DNA of 64,000 nt from Hyphomicrobiales bacterium (GTDB lineage: Bacteria; Pseudomonadota; Alphaproteobacteria; Rhizobiales; Rhizobiaceae), in contig UBPA01000014.1 in the NCBI GenBank assembly GCA_900467185.1, positions 62,001 through 126,000 of the forward strand, read 5' to 3'. The position numbers and the translations under genes are program-made. A model generated the notes under the pieces. The model did no database searches, was not told where the DNA came from, and worked only from the letters and a program-made list of their open reading frames with translations. Below are positions 10,036-18,169 of the stretch, piece by piece; position 1 is the first letter of the stretch; every line of letters begins with the position of its first letter.

Positions 10036-11133
10036 ATGCAGAAGCTTCTCACCGGCGCCTTTCTGGCCGTTTGCACCTATGGAATGACCGCGCCGGCCAT
10101 GGCCGACCCGATGGCGGATGCAAAGGCCATCATCGCCGAGCACGAGAAGATGCCGGTGTTCGAGGCTCCGGGCGACGCCTTCGATGCCAAGGCCTGCATG
10201 AAGGACAAGAAGGTCCTGTCGATCCCGATTTCCATGACCATTCCGTTCAATGTCGAGCTGCAGAAGGCAATGGCCTCGGCGGCGGACGAGATCGGCTTTA
10301 CCTACACGACCTGGGACAACCAGCTGAAGGTGGACCAGTGGATCCAGGGCGTTTCCCAGGCGATCAGCCAGAAATACGACGCGCTCGACATTGCCGGCGG
10401 CCTCAATCCCGAAGTGCTTGGCCCGCAGCTGTCCGAAGCGCGCGCGGCCGACCTCAAGATCAGCACGACCCATCTTTACGACGTCACGCAGACGCAGTTC
10501 GGTGGCGTGGACTATTCCGCGAAGGTCGATTTCTCCGGCGCCGGCAAGCTGCTGGCCGCCTGGGCCTATGTGAAGACCGAAGGCAAGCCGAATGTGCTGA
10601 TCGTCGGCTCGTCCGATGTGCTGCCCTCGATTCCCTTCGTCAAGGCCATCCAGGCCGAGCTGACGGCGCTCTGCCCGGAGTGCAAGCAGAAGCATCTCGA
10701 CGTGCCGGTGTCCGAATGGGCGACGAAGATCCAGCCCGGCGTGCAATCGGCGCTGATCTCCGATCCCGGCATCAATTTCGTCCTGCCGATCTACGACTCC
10801 ATGTCGCAGTTCGTCTTCCCGGCGCTGCGCATCACCGGGTCGGAAGGCGCGGTCAAGATCGCGAGCTTCAACGGCACGCCCTTCGTGCTCGACATGCTGC
10901 GCGAGGGCCAGGTGAACATGGACATCGGCGAAAGCCTCGGCTGGGCCGGCTACGCCGCCATCGACAACATCATGCGCATGATCTGCGGGCTGCCGAGCGT
11001 CGCCAAGCTCAACGTACCGCTGCTTATTTTCGACGAAAAGAACGTGAAGACCGCCGGTATCCCCGCCAACTTCAACGACGGCTATGGCGATGCCTATCTC
11101 GGAGGCTTCCGCAAGCTCTGGAAGCTGAACTGA
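10036..11133 (+). CDS. Ribose-type (CUT2) ABC importer substrate-binding protein
   Basis: A 365-residue periplasmic binding protein of the RbsB/peripla_BP_4 type. It has a signal peptide (MQKLLTGAFLAVCTYGM, cleavage near AMADP). The two-lobe fold opens at VLSIPISMTIPFNVELQKAM, with DALDIAGG and NVLIVGSSDVLPSIPF as later landmarks. It is longer than RbsB by an N-terminal segment of about 35 residues before the first strand. A GGGG ribosome site lies 7 bp before the ATG. First gene of an operon running through the ATPase, permease, AtzG-like protein, amidase and RutF-like reductase. The context suggests a nitrogen compound rather than ribose. Confidence 0.88.
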   Translation: MQKLLTGAFLAVCTYGMTAPAMADPMADAKAIIAEHEKMPVFEAPGDAFDAKACMKDKKVLSIPISMTIPFNVELQKAMASAADEIGFTYTTWDNQLKVDQWIQGVSQAISQKYDALDIAGGLNPEVLGPQLSEARAADLKISTTHLYDVTQTQFGGVDYSAKVDFSGAGKLLAAWAYVKTEGKPNVLIVGSSDVLPSIPFVKAIQAELTALCPECKQKHLDVPVSEWATKIQPGVQSALISDPGINFVLPIYDSMSQFVFPALRITGSEGAVKIASFNGTPFVLDMLREGQVNMDIGESLGWAGYAAIDNIMRMICGLPSVAKLNVPLLIFDEKNVKTAGIPANFNDGYGDAYLGGFRKLWKLN

Positions 11134-11176
11134 AAAAGAGCCGTTCGCCCGGACCGTGAAAGCCAGGACGTCGCCC

Positions 11177-12781
11177 ATGCCCGTAACCGACGTGACCTCT
11201 CCCGATCTGCCCGCACCTGACGCAAGGACGGGAAAGGATGTCCTGCGCATGTCGGATATCCGCATGCGCTTCGGCAGCCACTACGCGCTGGACGGCGTCA
11301 CGCTGTCGATCCGCCGCGGCGAAGTGTTCGGCCTGCTCGGGCAGAACGGCTCCGGCAAGTCGACGCTGATCAAGGTGCTGGCCGGTTTCCACCAGCCGGA
11401 GGCCGGCAGCGAGATCGTGCTGTGGGGCGAGACGATGCCGCTGCCGCTCGATCCGATGGCCATCAAGAAGCGCGGCGTCGCCTTCGTCCACCAGCATCTC
11501 AGCCTCGTGCCGTCGCTGACCGTGGTCGAGAACATGCGGGTGACGGCACTGGGCCAGAAGACGCCCTGGCGCGTGTCCTGGAAGACGGAAGCCGCCCGCG
11601 TCGGCGCACTTTTTGCCGAGTTCGGCCTCGCCATCGATCCGCTCGCGACCGTCGCCAGCCTGCCGCCGGTGGAGCGGGCCTTCGTCGCGATCGTACGCGC
11701 CTTCGACGACCTGCGCGCCTCCGATGCCGGCTATGGCGGCGAAGGCATTCTCGTGCTCGACGAACCCACGCCCTTCCTGCCGGCGCAGGATGTCGAACGC
11801 CTCTTTTCCCTCATCCGCTCGATCGTGCGGACCGGGGCCTCCGTCGTCATCGTCACCCATGATATCGACGAGGTCCGGGATATCACCGACCGGGTCGCCA
11901 TCCTGCGCGACGGCAAGCTGGTCGCCATCCTCGACACGCGGACGACCGGCCGGCAGGCCATTCTCGATACGATCGTCGGGTTGCGGGTCGATGCCTTTGA
12001 GAAGACCCGAAAGACGAGCGTCGGCGCCCCCGCCGTCATCGTGCGCGACCTGACAGACGGCCGTCGCCCCGGCTTCGATGTGGACATCCGCCCGGGCGAG
12101 ACCTTGGGCATCACCGGTCTGATCGGCTCGGGCTTCGCCGCCGTTCCCTACATGCTCTATGGTGCCCGTCGCGGCGCAGGCCGCATCCGGATCGGCGGCC
12201 AGGAGGTCGATCTCGCGCGCATGACGCCGCAGCGTGCCCAGTCCCTCGGCATCGCCTTTCTGCCCGGCGACCGGCTGGGGGCTGCCGGTATCGGATCGCT
12301 GCCCGTCACCGACAACATCACCCTGCCGGTGCTCGCCGATCACCTCTCGGCGCTCGGCCTCGGGCTCGACCGGCGCGGCATGCGCCAGCAGGCAGCTGCG
12401 CTTTCGACGGATTACGACGTGCGCCCGGCAAGGCCCGACCTCAATCTCGGGTCGCTTTCCGGCGGCAATCAGCAGAAGGTTCTGCTCGCCAAATGGCTGC
12501 AGACGAAGCCGACGCTGCTGATGCTGGACGAACCCACGCAGGGCGTGGACTTCGGCGCGCGCCAGCAGATCTTCGAGGCGCTGCACCGCGCGAGCGAACA
12601 GGGCACGGCCATTCTCTGCGCCTCCACCGACACCGAACAGCTCGAGCAGATCTGCGATCGCATCATCGTCTTTGCCCACGGGCGACCGGTCGCAGAGCTC
12701 GTCGGCGCAGACATCACCCGGACATCCATCGCCGAAGCCTGCTTCCACGGCGAGACAACCGCAGCGGAGGCCGCGCAATGA
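11177..12781 (+). CDS. Ribose-type ABC importer ATPase (two ABC domains)
   Basis: A 534-residue RbsA-like ATPase with two nucleotide-binding domains. Domain 1 has Walker A GQNGSGKST, Q-loop FVHQHLSL, a degenerate signature region (SLPPVERAFVAIVRAF) and Walker B ILVLDEPT. Domain 2 has a degenerate Walker A (GLIGSGFAAVP), a good signature LSGGNQQKVLLAKW and Walker B LLMLDEPTQGVD. One degenerate Walker A is usual in this family. The ATG at 11177, after AGGA, is preferred over the in-frame GTG at 11156. Its stop overlaps the permease start (ATGA). Confidence 0.9.
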   Translation: MPVTDVTSPDLPAPDARTGKDVLRMSDIRMRFGSHYALDGVTLSIRRGEVFGLLGQNGSGKSTLIKVLAGFHQPEAGSEIVLWGETMPLPLDPMAIKKRGVAFVHQHLSLVPSLTVVENMRVTALGQKTPWRVSWKTEAARVGALFAEFGLAIDPLATVASLPPVERAFVAIVRAFDDLRASDAGYGGEGILVLDEPTPFLPAQDVERLFSLIRSIVRTGASVVIVTHDIDEVRDITDRVAILRDGKLVAILDTRTTGRQAILDTIVGLRVDAFEKTRKTSVGAPAVIVRDLTDGRRPGFDVDIRPGETLGITGLIGSGFAAVPYMLYGARRGAGRIRIGGQEVDLARMTPQRAQSLGIAFLPGDRLGAAGIGSLPVTDNITLPVLADHLSALGLGLDRRGMRQQAAALSTDYDVRPARPDLNLGSLSGGNQQKVLLAKWLQTKPTLLMLDEPTQGVDFGARQQIFEALHRASEQGTAILCASTDTEQLEQICDRIIVFAHGRPVAELVGADITRTSIAEACFHGETTAAEAAQ

Positions 12782-13806
12782 CGACCATCGACCTCTCGAC
12801 GTCCGAGACGCCTGCCAAGACCGTTCCCGCCCGTCCGCCGCGCCGCGCGCTCGATTGGAAGGCCGAGACCGAGCGTTTCGCGCTTCTCGGCGCCTGGATG
12901 CTGCTTATCGCCATCTTCGGCATGCTGATGCCGGAGTCCTTTCTCAGCTGGCGCAATTTCTCCACCATGTTCGGCTCGCAGGCCGTCCTCGTCGTCCTCA
13001 CCCTGGCGCTGCTGGTTCCCCTCACCTCCGGCGATTTCGATCTCTCCGGCGCCTCCGTTCTCACCATGAGCTCGATGCTGATTGCCGTCCTCAACGTGCG
13101 GGAGGGCTGGCCCATCGCGCCGGTCATCCTGATCGCCCTTGCCAGCGGCGCGGTCATCGGCGCGGTCAATGCCGTCTTCGTCCTCTATTTCCGCATTCAT
13201 TCGCTCATCGTCACGCTCGGGATCGGCACCTTCGTCAACGGTCTGATCCTCTGGATCAGCCAGTCGCAGACGATCTCGGGCATCTCGATGGATCTCGTCG
13301 GCTGGGTGATCATCAACCGCTTTCTCGGCATCCCCCTCGCCTTCTTCTACGCGCTCCTCCTCGCCGGCATCCTCTGGTACGTGCTGGAATTTACCATTCC
13401 CGGCCGCAAGCTGCTGTTCGTCGGCCGCGGCCGCGAGGTGTCGCGCCTGAACGGTATCGCGGTCGATCGCGTCCGGGCGGTCTCCTTCATCGTGTCCGGT
13501 CTGATCTCCGCCTTCGCCGGCGTGCTCTATGCCGGCATGACCGGGTCGGCCGATCCGCTCTCGGGTCTCAGCCTGCTTCTGCCGGCGTTTGCCGCCGCAT
13601 TCCTGGGCGCGACCACCATCTCGCCCGGCCGTTTCAACGCCTTCGGCGCCGTCATCGCGGTCTATTTCCTGGTGACGGGGATCACCGGTCTCACCATGCT
13701 GGGCGCCGATGCCTATGTGCAGAACCTGTTTTACGGCGGCGCGCTCGTCATCGCCGTCGCCCTGTCGCAGCTGGTGCGCAATCGCCAGCCGCAGGATTTC
13801 AGCTGA
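12778..13806 (+). CDS. Ribose-type ABC importer permease
   Basis: A 342-residue RbsC-like inner-membrane permease with eight or more hydrophobic helices after a basic 35-residue N-terminus. Family landmarks include LTSGDFDLSGASVL (the region usually reading GGIDLSVG) and ISPGRFNAFGAVIAVYFL near the end. The usual NGLNLL motif is altered to NLFYGG. The start overlaps the ATPase stop by 4 bp. It is the only permease in the operon, so it probably acts as a homodimer, as in RbsABC. The gene for an AtzG-like protein follows 10 bp later. Confidence 0.88.
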   Translation: MTTIDLSTSETPAKTVPARPPRRALDWKAETERFALLGAWMLLIAIFGMLMPESFLSWRNFSTMFGSQAVLVVLTLALLVPLTSGDFDLSGASVLTMSSMLIAVLNVREGWPIAPVILIALASGAVIGAVNAVFVLYFRIHSLIVTLGIGTFVNGLILWISQSQTISGISMDLVGWVIINRFLGIPLAFFYALLLAGILWYVLEFTIPGRKLLFVGRGREVSRLNGIAVDRVRAVSFIVSGLISAFAGVLYAGMTGSADPLSGLSLLLPAFAAAFLGATTISPGRFNAFGAVIAVYFLVTGITGLTMLGADAYVQNLFYGGALVIAVALSQLVRNRQPQDFS

Positions 13807-13816
13807 GGAACTTTCC

Positions 13817-14023
13817 ATGGATTACGGTGTCTTCGCAGCCCTTGCCCGCCAGTTTCTCGATCGCGACGCGAACGAGGCCGAACTGACGGCGATGGCCGGA
13901 CAGGCGGAGCGTGGCGCCGCGCATGTCGCCGCCCATCCGGCCGGTCATGGCGGCGCGCTCTTTGCCGTCGAGCCAGCGCATTTCGAACGGACCTTGAAGG
14001 AGGCTTATGATGAGCCGCGCTGA
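13817..14023 (+). CDS. Small AtzG/GatC-like partner of the following amidase
   Basis: A 68-residue protein starting MDYGVFAALARQFLDR and ending ERTLKEAYDEPR. It is mostly helical and rich in Ala and His in the middle. Size, position and a 14 bp overlap with the AtzE-like amidase match AtzG, the small GatC-like subunit that stabilises AtzE (1-carboxybiuret hydrolase). Sequence similarity is hard to judge by eye at this length, so the call rests mainly on context. A GAGGA ribosome site lies about 7 bp before the ATG at 13817. Translation is probably coupled to the amidase. Confidence 0.65.
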   Translation: MDYGVFAALARQFLDRDANEAELTAMAGQAERGAAHVAAHPAGHGGALFAVEPAHFERTLKEAYDEPR

Positions 14024-15428
14024 TCCCGGAACCCTCCGCGAAGCGGCCGACGCGATCGCGACCGGCCGGATCTCCTCTCTCGAAATGACCACGGACGCCC
14101 TGGAACGCGCGAAACAGGCACAGCCACATCTGAACGCCTTCATCGCCATCGAGCAGGATGCGGCCCTCGAGGCGGCGACCGCCGCGGACGCCGCGCGTGC
14201 CCGCGGCCTGCCGCTCGGCGTCCTGCACGGCGTTCCCCTGGCGCACAAGGACATGTTCGACCGCGCAGGCAGGATCACCGGCTGCGGCTCGAAAATCCGC
14301 GCCGATCACGTCGCAGGGGAAACCTCCACGGTCATGCAGCGGCTGGAGCGCGCCGGCGCCCTGCACATCGGCCGTCTCAACATGTCGGAATTCGCCATGG
14401 GGCCGACCGGCCACAATGCGCATCATGGCCGCGCGATCAATCCCATCGATCCCGCCCGTATCACGGCCGGCTCGTCCAGCGGCAGCGGCGCGGCCGTCGG
14501 TGGCGGCGTGGTTCTCGCCGCACTCGGCTCCGATACGGGCGGTTCCATCCGCCTGCCCGCCGCCTGCTGCGGCGTCGTCGGCATCAAGCCGACGCAGGGG
14601 CGCGTCAGTCGCCATGGCGCCATGCCGCTGTCCTTCTCGCAGGATTGCATCGGCCCGCTCGCCCGCACGGTCGAGGATGCCTATCTCCTGCTGCAGGTGA
14701 TCAGCGGCGCCGACGGTCTCGACCCGACCTGCTGCGATATCCCTCCACCTGCGGCGCTGACACCCGAGATCGGCACGCTGCGCGTCGGCATCGGCGGCGG
14801 CCTCTTTTCGGAGGCTCTCTCCGAAGAGGTCGCAACCGCGATGGAGGATATGGCGCGTCTTCTTCGTCCCGCCTGCCGCTCCGTCAAGCCCGTCCAGCCG
14901 CCCGATTTCTCGGCCGTTGCGGAGCTCGCCAATGTCGTCGCGATGAGCGAGGCCGGCGCCGTCCATTTCGACGCCCTGCGCAGCCGGCCGGAAGATTTCG
15001 GTCCGCAGGTGCGGATGCGGCTTTCCCAGGCGCTGGCAATTCCGGCACCCGTCTATCTCAGGGCGCTGCAGATCCGCGTCGTCATGCTGGAAGAAATGCT
15101 GCGCACGGTCTTTTCCGCATGCGACCTCCTGATCGTGCCGGCCATGCCGTTCCTGCCGCCGCTGGCGAGCGATGTGGACGTCGGCGCGGGTGCGGCCATG
15201 AACCGCATCGTCAGCGCCATCACGGCCTTCACGCGCGCTTTCTCGTTTCTCGGCCTGCCCGTCGTGACGCTGCCGGTCGCCCGCAGCCGCGAGGGCTTGC
15301 CCGTCGGACTGCAGATCATCGCGCCGCCCTGGCAGGAGCAGCGCGCCGCCGCGCTGGCCCTGCATATCGAGCACGCACTGGCCCTCGGACCGTTTACGGC
15401 CGGGTTTGCCCGGTCCGAGGCTGCCTGA
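14010..15428 (+). CDS. AtzE-like amidase (amidase-signature family)
   Basis: A 472-residue AS-family hydrolase. The triad regions are PLAHKDMFDRAG (Lys), ITAGSSSGSGAAVGGG (cis-Ser) and GSDTGGSIRLPAACCG (nucleophile Ser). An upstream GatC/AtzG-sized partner overlapping its start is the gene order of AtzG-AtzE. The second of two adjacent ATGs (14010) is better spaced from the AAGGAGG site. It lies between the ABC importer genes and the RutF-like reductase, so it probably hydrolyses an amide, ureide or carboxybiuret-like intermediate (inference). It differs from the amidase at 4649 in length and in its CCG segment. Confidence 0.9.
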   Translation: MSRADPGTLREAADAIATGRISSLEMTTDALERAKQAQPHLNAFIAIEQDAALEAATAADAARARGLPLGVLHGVPLAHKDMFDRAGRITGCGSKIRADHVAGETSTVMQRLERAGALHIGRLNMSEFAMGPTGHNAHHGRAINPIDPARITAGSSSGSGAAVGGGVVLAALGSDTGGSIRLPAACCGVVGIKPTQGRVSRHGAMPLSFSQDCIGPLARTVEDAYLLLQVISGADGLDPTCCDIPPPAALTPEIGTLRVGIGGGLFSEALSEEVATAMEDMARLLRPACRSVKPVQPPDFSAVAELANVVAMSEAGAVHFDALRSRPEDFGPQVRMRLSQALAIPAPVYLRALQIRVVMLEEMLRTVFSACDLLIVPAMPFLPPLASDVDVGAGAAMNRIVSAITAFTRAFSFLGLPVVTLPVARSREGLPVGLQIIAPPWQEQRAAALALHIEHALALGPFTAGFARSEAA

Positions 15429-15449
15429 GATCCGGCGAAAGGAATGTCC

Positions 15450-15983
15450 ATGTCTGCAAGGCCCTTCGTCGATGAGCCCCTGAGCGAGCCCGCACCCGTC
15501 GATCGCGATGCCTTTCGCAACGCGATGTCGAGGCTCGGAGCAGCCGTCAACATCATCACCACGGATGGACCGGCCGGCAAGGCGGGTTTCGCGGCGTCGG
15601 CCGTCTGCAGCGTGACGGATACGCCGCCGACGCTTCTCGTCTGCCTCAACCGGTCGAGCTCGGTCTTTGCGACCTTCACCGCCAATCGCACCCTCTGCGT
15701 CAACACGCTGGCCGGCCATCACGAGCCTCTGTCCGCGCTCTTCGGCGGCAAGACGCCCGTCGAGGAGCGCTTCGCCGCGGCCACATGGCAGAAGGGCGAA
15801 ACAGGCGCTCCGATCCTCGCCGACGCCATCGTCTCCTTCGATTGCTCGGTCAGCGAAAGCGTCGATATCGGCACCCATCAGGTCCTGTTCTGTACGGTGC
15901 TCGGCCTTCGCGACACCGAGAGCGACATCCCGCTGATCTACTACCGGCGCGGATACCACCGTATCGTCCGTGACGCCGGATAA
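15450..15983 (+). CDS. rutF: RutF-like NAD(P)H:flavin reductase
   Basis: A 177-residue flavin reductase very close to RutF, which supplies reduced FMN to RutA. Shared segments are [50 protein letters not shown] and LFGGKTP. The ATG at 15450 lies 6 bp after AAAGGA and is preferred over the one at 15444. It is last in the importer/amidase operon, while the RutA-like gene is 8 kb away in the opposite orientation. Both appear under the same GntR motif, so the two components are probably co-regulated from separate operons. Confidence 0.92.
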   Translation: MSARPFVDEPLSEPAPVDRDAFRNAMSRLGAAVNIITTDGPAGKAGFAASAVCSVTDTPPTLLVCLNRSSSVFATFTANRTLCVNTLAGHHEPLSALFGGKTPVEERFAAATWQKGETGAPILADAIVSFDCSVSESVDIGTHQVLFCTVLGLRDTESDIPLIYYRRGYHRIVRDAG

Positions 15984-16040
15984 GGGCTTTCCCGGACGCG
16001 CGAGGTCGCGGCCCTGCCACCGGGAGGGCGCTCGCTCTTG

Positions 16041-17015
16041 TCAGTCGAGGGCAGCGAGTGCCTCGGCGGCGTCTCCGTCGATGATCAGGCCGTTAACGAC
16101 ACCGCTCTTCAGCAGGCCTTTCGCCGCGATCGACTTCTCCTGTCCCGCGATCAGGAGGATGACGGGAATGTTCATCAGCTCCGCAAATCCGAGCGCGATC
16201 GTCCGCATGTTGAGCTCGTGATCGACCTGCCGACCGTCGCTGTCGAAGAAGATGCCGTTGGTATCGCCGACGGCCCCGCACTTTCTCAGGCTCTCCAGTT
16301 CGGCACGCGAGATCATGCCCTGGCGGCGGAGCAGCGAGCTTTCCGTCAGCTCGCCGACGCTGATGAAACACACCGCCGCCGACCGGGCGATCTCCATGCC
16401 CTTGACGACAGAGCGCTGGGACAGGAGCACTTTGCGGTCGTCGATCGAATCCGCGATGAAGGGCACCGGCAGGAAGAAGCCTTCGCCGCCGGTCCTGCGC
16501 GCCAGGGCATGCACAACCTCGAACGGGTTGTAGGCGTTGTTGGCCGTCAGCGATCCCATGATGGAAATGAAGCGCGCATGCGGCGCGCGAACGCCAGCCA
16601 GTTGCAGCGTCATCTGCTCGATCGTGCGCCCCCAGCCCGTGCCGATGGTGATCGGCTCGCTTTCCGATAGGAGCGATTTCAAGTGGTTGGCGGCAGCGAC
16701 CCCGACGGCGCGAAATGCGATCTGCTTGCGCACCTCGATCTCGGTCTCCTTGGCGTCTGCAAAGCCGAAGGCCGGCGTGGAGATGCAGAAATCCAGGCCG
16801 AAGCGCAGCCGTAGGCTGTCCTCGACGGGCAACATGCCGACCCGCTGGTGATCGATCGAGATACTCACCAGTCCACTGTCCCGCGCCTCCGACAGCATCT
16901 TGTTCACGCGGGCCCGGGTGATCCCGAGGCGTGCGGCGGTCTGCTCCTGGTTGAGACCGCCGATGTAATAGAACCACGCGGCTCGCACCATCAGGGCTTC
17001 CTCGCTATCGGCCAT
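16041..17015 (-). CDS. SorC/DeoR-type sugar-binding transcriptional regulator
   Basis: A 324-residue regulator. An N-terminal helix-turn-helix (LNQEQTAARLGITRARVNKM) is followed by a sugar-phosphate-binding domain typical of SorC proteins, with IGTGWGRTIEQM and FFDSDGRQVDHELN as landmarks. The start at 17015 is set by GAGGAG 5 bp upstream; a longer frame would run over the operator. It is divergent from the ribose-type importer operon at 17155. A perfect 12 bp inverted repeat between the two genes is its likely binding site. The effector is probably a phosphorylated sugar made by the kinase at 24726. Confidence 0.9.
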   Translation of the reverse strand: MADSEEALMVRAAWFYYIGGLNQEQTAARLGITRARVNKMLSEARDSGLVSISIDHQRVGMLPVEDSLRLRFGLDFCISTPAFGFADAKETEIEVRKQIAFRAVGVAAANHLKSLLSESEPITIGTGWGRTIEQMTLQLAGVRAPHARFISIMGSLTANNAYNPFEVVHALARRTGGEGFFLPVPFIADSIDDRKVLLSQRSVVKGMEIARSAAVCFISVGELTESSLLRRQGMISRAELESLRKCGAVGDTNGIFFDSDGRQVDHELNMRTIALGFAELMNIPVILLIAGQEKSIAAKGLLKSGVVNGLIIDGDAAEALAALD

Positions 17016-17028
17016 GCCTGCTCCTCTC

Positions 17029-17063
17029 GAATACAAATGTAATTTTGTTTGACATTTGTATTC
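17029..17063. promoter_or_regulatory. Operator: perfect 12 bp inverted repeat
   Basis: GAATACAAATGT (17029-17040) and its exact reverse complement ACATTTGTATTC (17052-17063) are separated by 11 bp. The arms are one helical turn apart in the sorC-importer divergent region. The -35 box TTGACA (17049-17054) overlaps the right arm. This is a strong candidate site for the adjacent SorC regulator. Confidence 0.78.
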
Positions 17064-17077
17064 ACGTCAATTTAGAT
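17049..17077 (+). promoter_or_regulatory. Promoter of the 17155 importer operon
   Basis: TTGACA (17049-17054), a 17 bp spacer and TTAGAT (17072-17077). The -35 box lies in the right arm of the inverted repeat, so a regulator bound there would block polymerase. About 78 bp separate it from the first ATG. Confidence 0.6.
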
Positions 17078-17154
17078 TTCGGTCATTCGCTGTTTACAGA
17101 CTGCGGATGGAGAAGCGGGTCGAAGTGGAGGGCCCGTATGCGGAGGAGAACGCA

Positions 17155-18102
17155 ATGATGAAATCCTTGAAGCGGATGGCTGCGGCCACCGTTATGACAC
17201 TTTCGCTGGGCGCCGTCAGCGCAGGCGCGACGGATATCGCCTGGGTGCATGCCAATGCGGCGGCCCAGTCCGAGCAGCGCGTGAAGGCCGGCTTCGACAG
17301 CTGGCTGAAGGAAAAGGGCAAGGACTGGAAAATCAGCCTGCTCGACAGCGGCGGCTCGGGCGAGCGCACGGCCTCCAACCTGCAGGACGCGGCCTCGCGC
17401 GGCGTCGACGCGATCGTCATCACCATGGCCGATCTGCGCGCATCGCGCGCGGCGCTCGATGCCGCCATTGCCGCCAAGATCCCGGTCTTCACGGTCGATA
17501 GCGGTTACATCACCGGCGTGATGGTCGATATCACCACCAACAACTGGGCCATGTCCTCCAGCGTATCGCCGTATCTTCTCAACGAACTGGGCGGCAAGGG
17601 CAACATCATCTTCCTGCGCATGGCCGAGCACCACGGCACCCGCAAGCGCGGCGACGTGATGGCGACCATCCTCAAGGAATATCCCGACATCAAGGTTCTG
17701 GCCGAACACAACATCGATTACACCGCCTTCTTCGAAGACACGACGTCGACGATGCAGGACTATGCCGCCCGCTTCGGCGATCAGATCAATGCCGTCTGGG
17801 CGCCCTGGGACGAGCCGGCACAAGCGGCCATCAACGCGCTGACGGCGGCCGGCCTGAAGAACGTCAAGGTCATCGGCATCGATGGACATCCGCAGGCTGT
17901 TGCCGAAGTGTGCAAGCCGGACAGCCTGATGATCGCCACCGTCAGCCAGCCCTTCGAGAAGATGGGCGCGCAGGTCGGCGACTGGATCGAGGCCATCGTC
18001 GAAAAGAAGGAAGACCCGGCAAAGGTCATTCCCTCGAAGACCGTCTATCTCGATGCGCCGCTCGTGACCAAGCAGAACTGCAAGGACTTCCTCCCGAAGT
18101 GA
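17155..18102 (+). CDS. Ribose-type ABC importer substrate-binding protein
   Basis: A 315-residue RbsB-like periplasmic protein. The signal peptide is MMKSLKRMAAATVMTLSLGA with cleavage near SAGA. The mature part begins DIAWVHANAAAQSEQRVKAG and includes GVDAIVITMADLRA, PVFTVDSGYITGV and VIGIDGHPQAVA, which form the sugar-binding cleft in this family. GGAGGAG precedes the ATG pair at 17155/17158. It is the first gene after the SorC-controlled promoter. A strong hairpin just after its stop probably keeps its message more abundant than the downstream ATPase message. Confidence 0.9.
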   Translation: MMKSLKRMAAATVMTLSLGAVSAGATDIAWVHANAAAQSEQRVKAGFDSWLKEKGKDWKISLLDSGGSGERTASNLQDAASRGVDAIVITMADLRASRAALDAAIAAKIPVFTVDSGYITGVMVDITTNNWAMSSSVSPYLLNELGGKGNIIFLRMAEHHGTRKRGDVMATILKEYPDIKVLAEHNIDYTAFFEDTTSTMQDYAARFGDQINAVWAPWDEPAQAAINALTAAGLKNVKVIGIDGHPQAVAEVCKPDSLMIATVSQPFEKMGAQVGDWIEAIVEKKEDPAKVIPSKTVYLDAPLVTKQNCKDFLPK

Positions 18103-18109
18103 CCGCAAG

Positions 18110-18138
18110 GCCGGTCCCGGCATGAGGCCGGGACCGGC
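18110..18138 (+). terminator. Intra-operon hairpin after the binding-protein gene
   Basis: A perfect 12 bp stem GCCGGTCCCGGC / GCCGGGACCGGC with a 5-base loop (ATGAG). It starts 8 bp after the binding-protein stop and ends about 30 bp before the ATPase start. No T-tract follows, so it is more likely an mRNA-stabilising or partial-termination hairpin than a full terminator. Confidence 0.6.
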
Positions 18139-18169
18139 AGTCACACGAGGACACCAAGGAGAAGGGCCC

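Noticed and set aside
13731-15959. A 742-codon minus-strand frame
   Set aside because: Antisense to the AtzE-like amidase and RutF-like reductase, both well supported.
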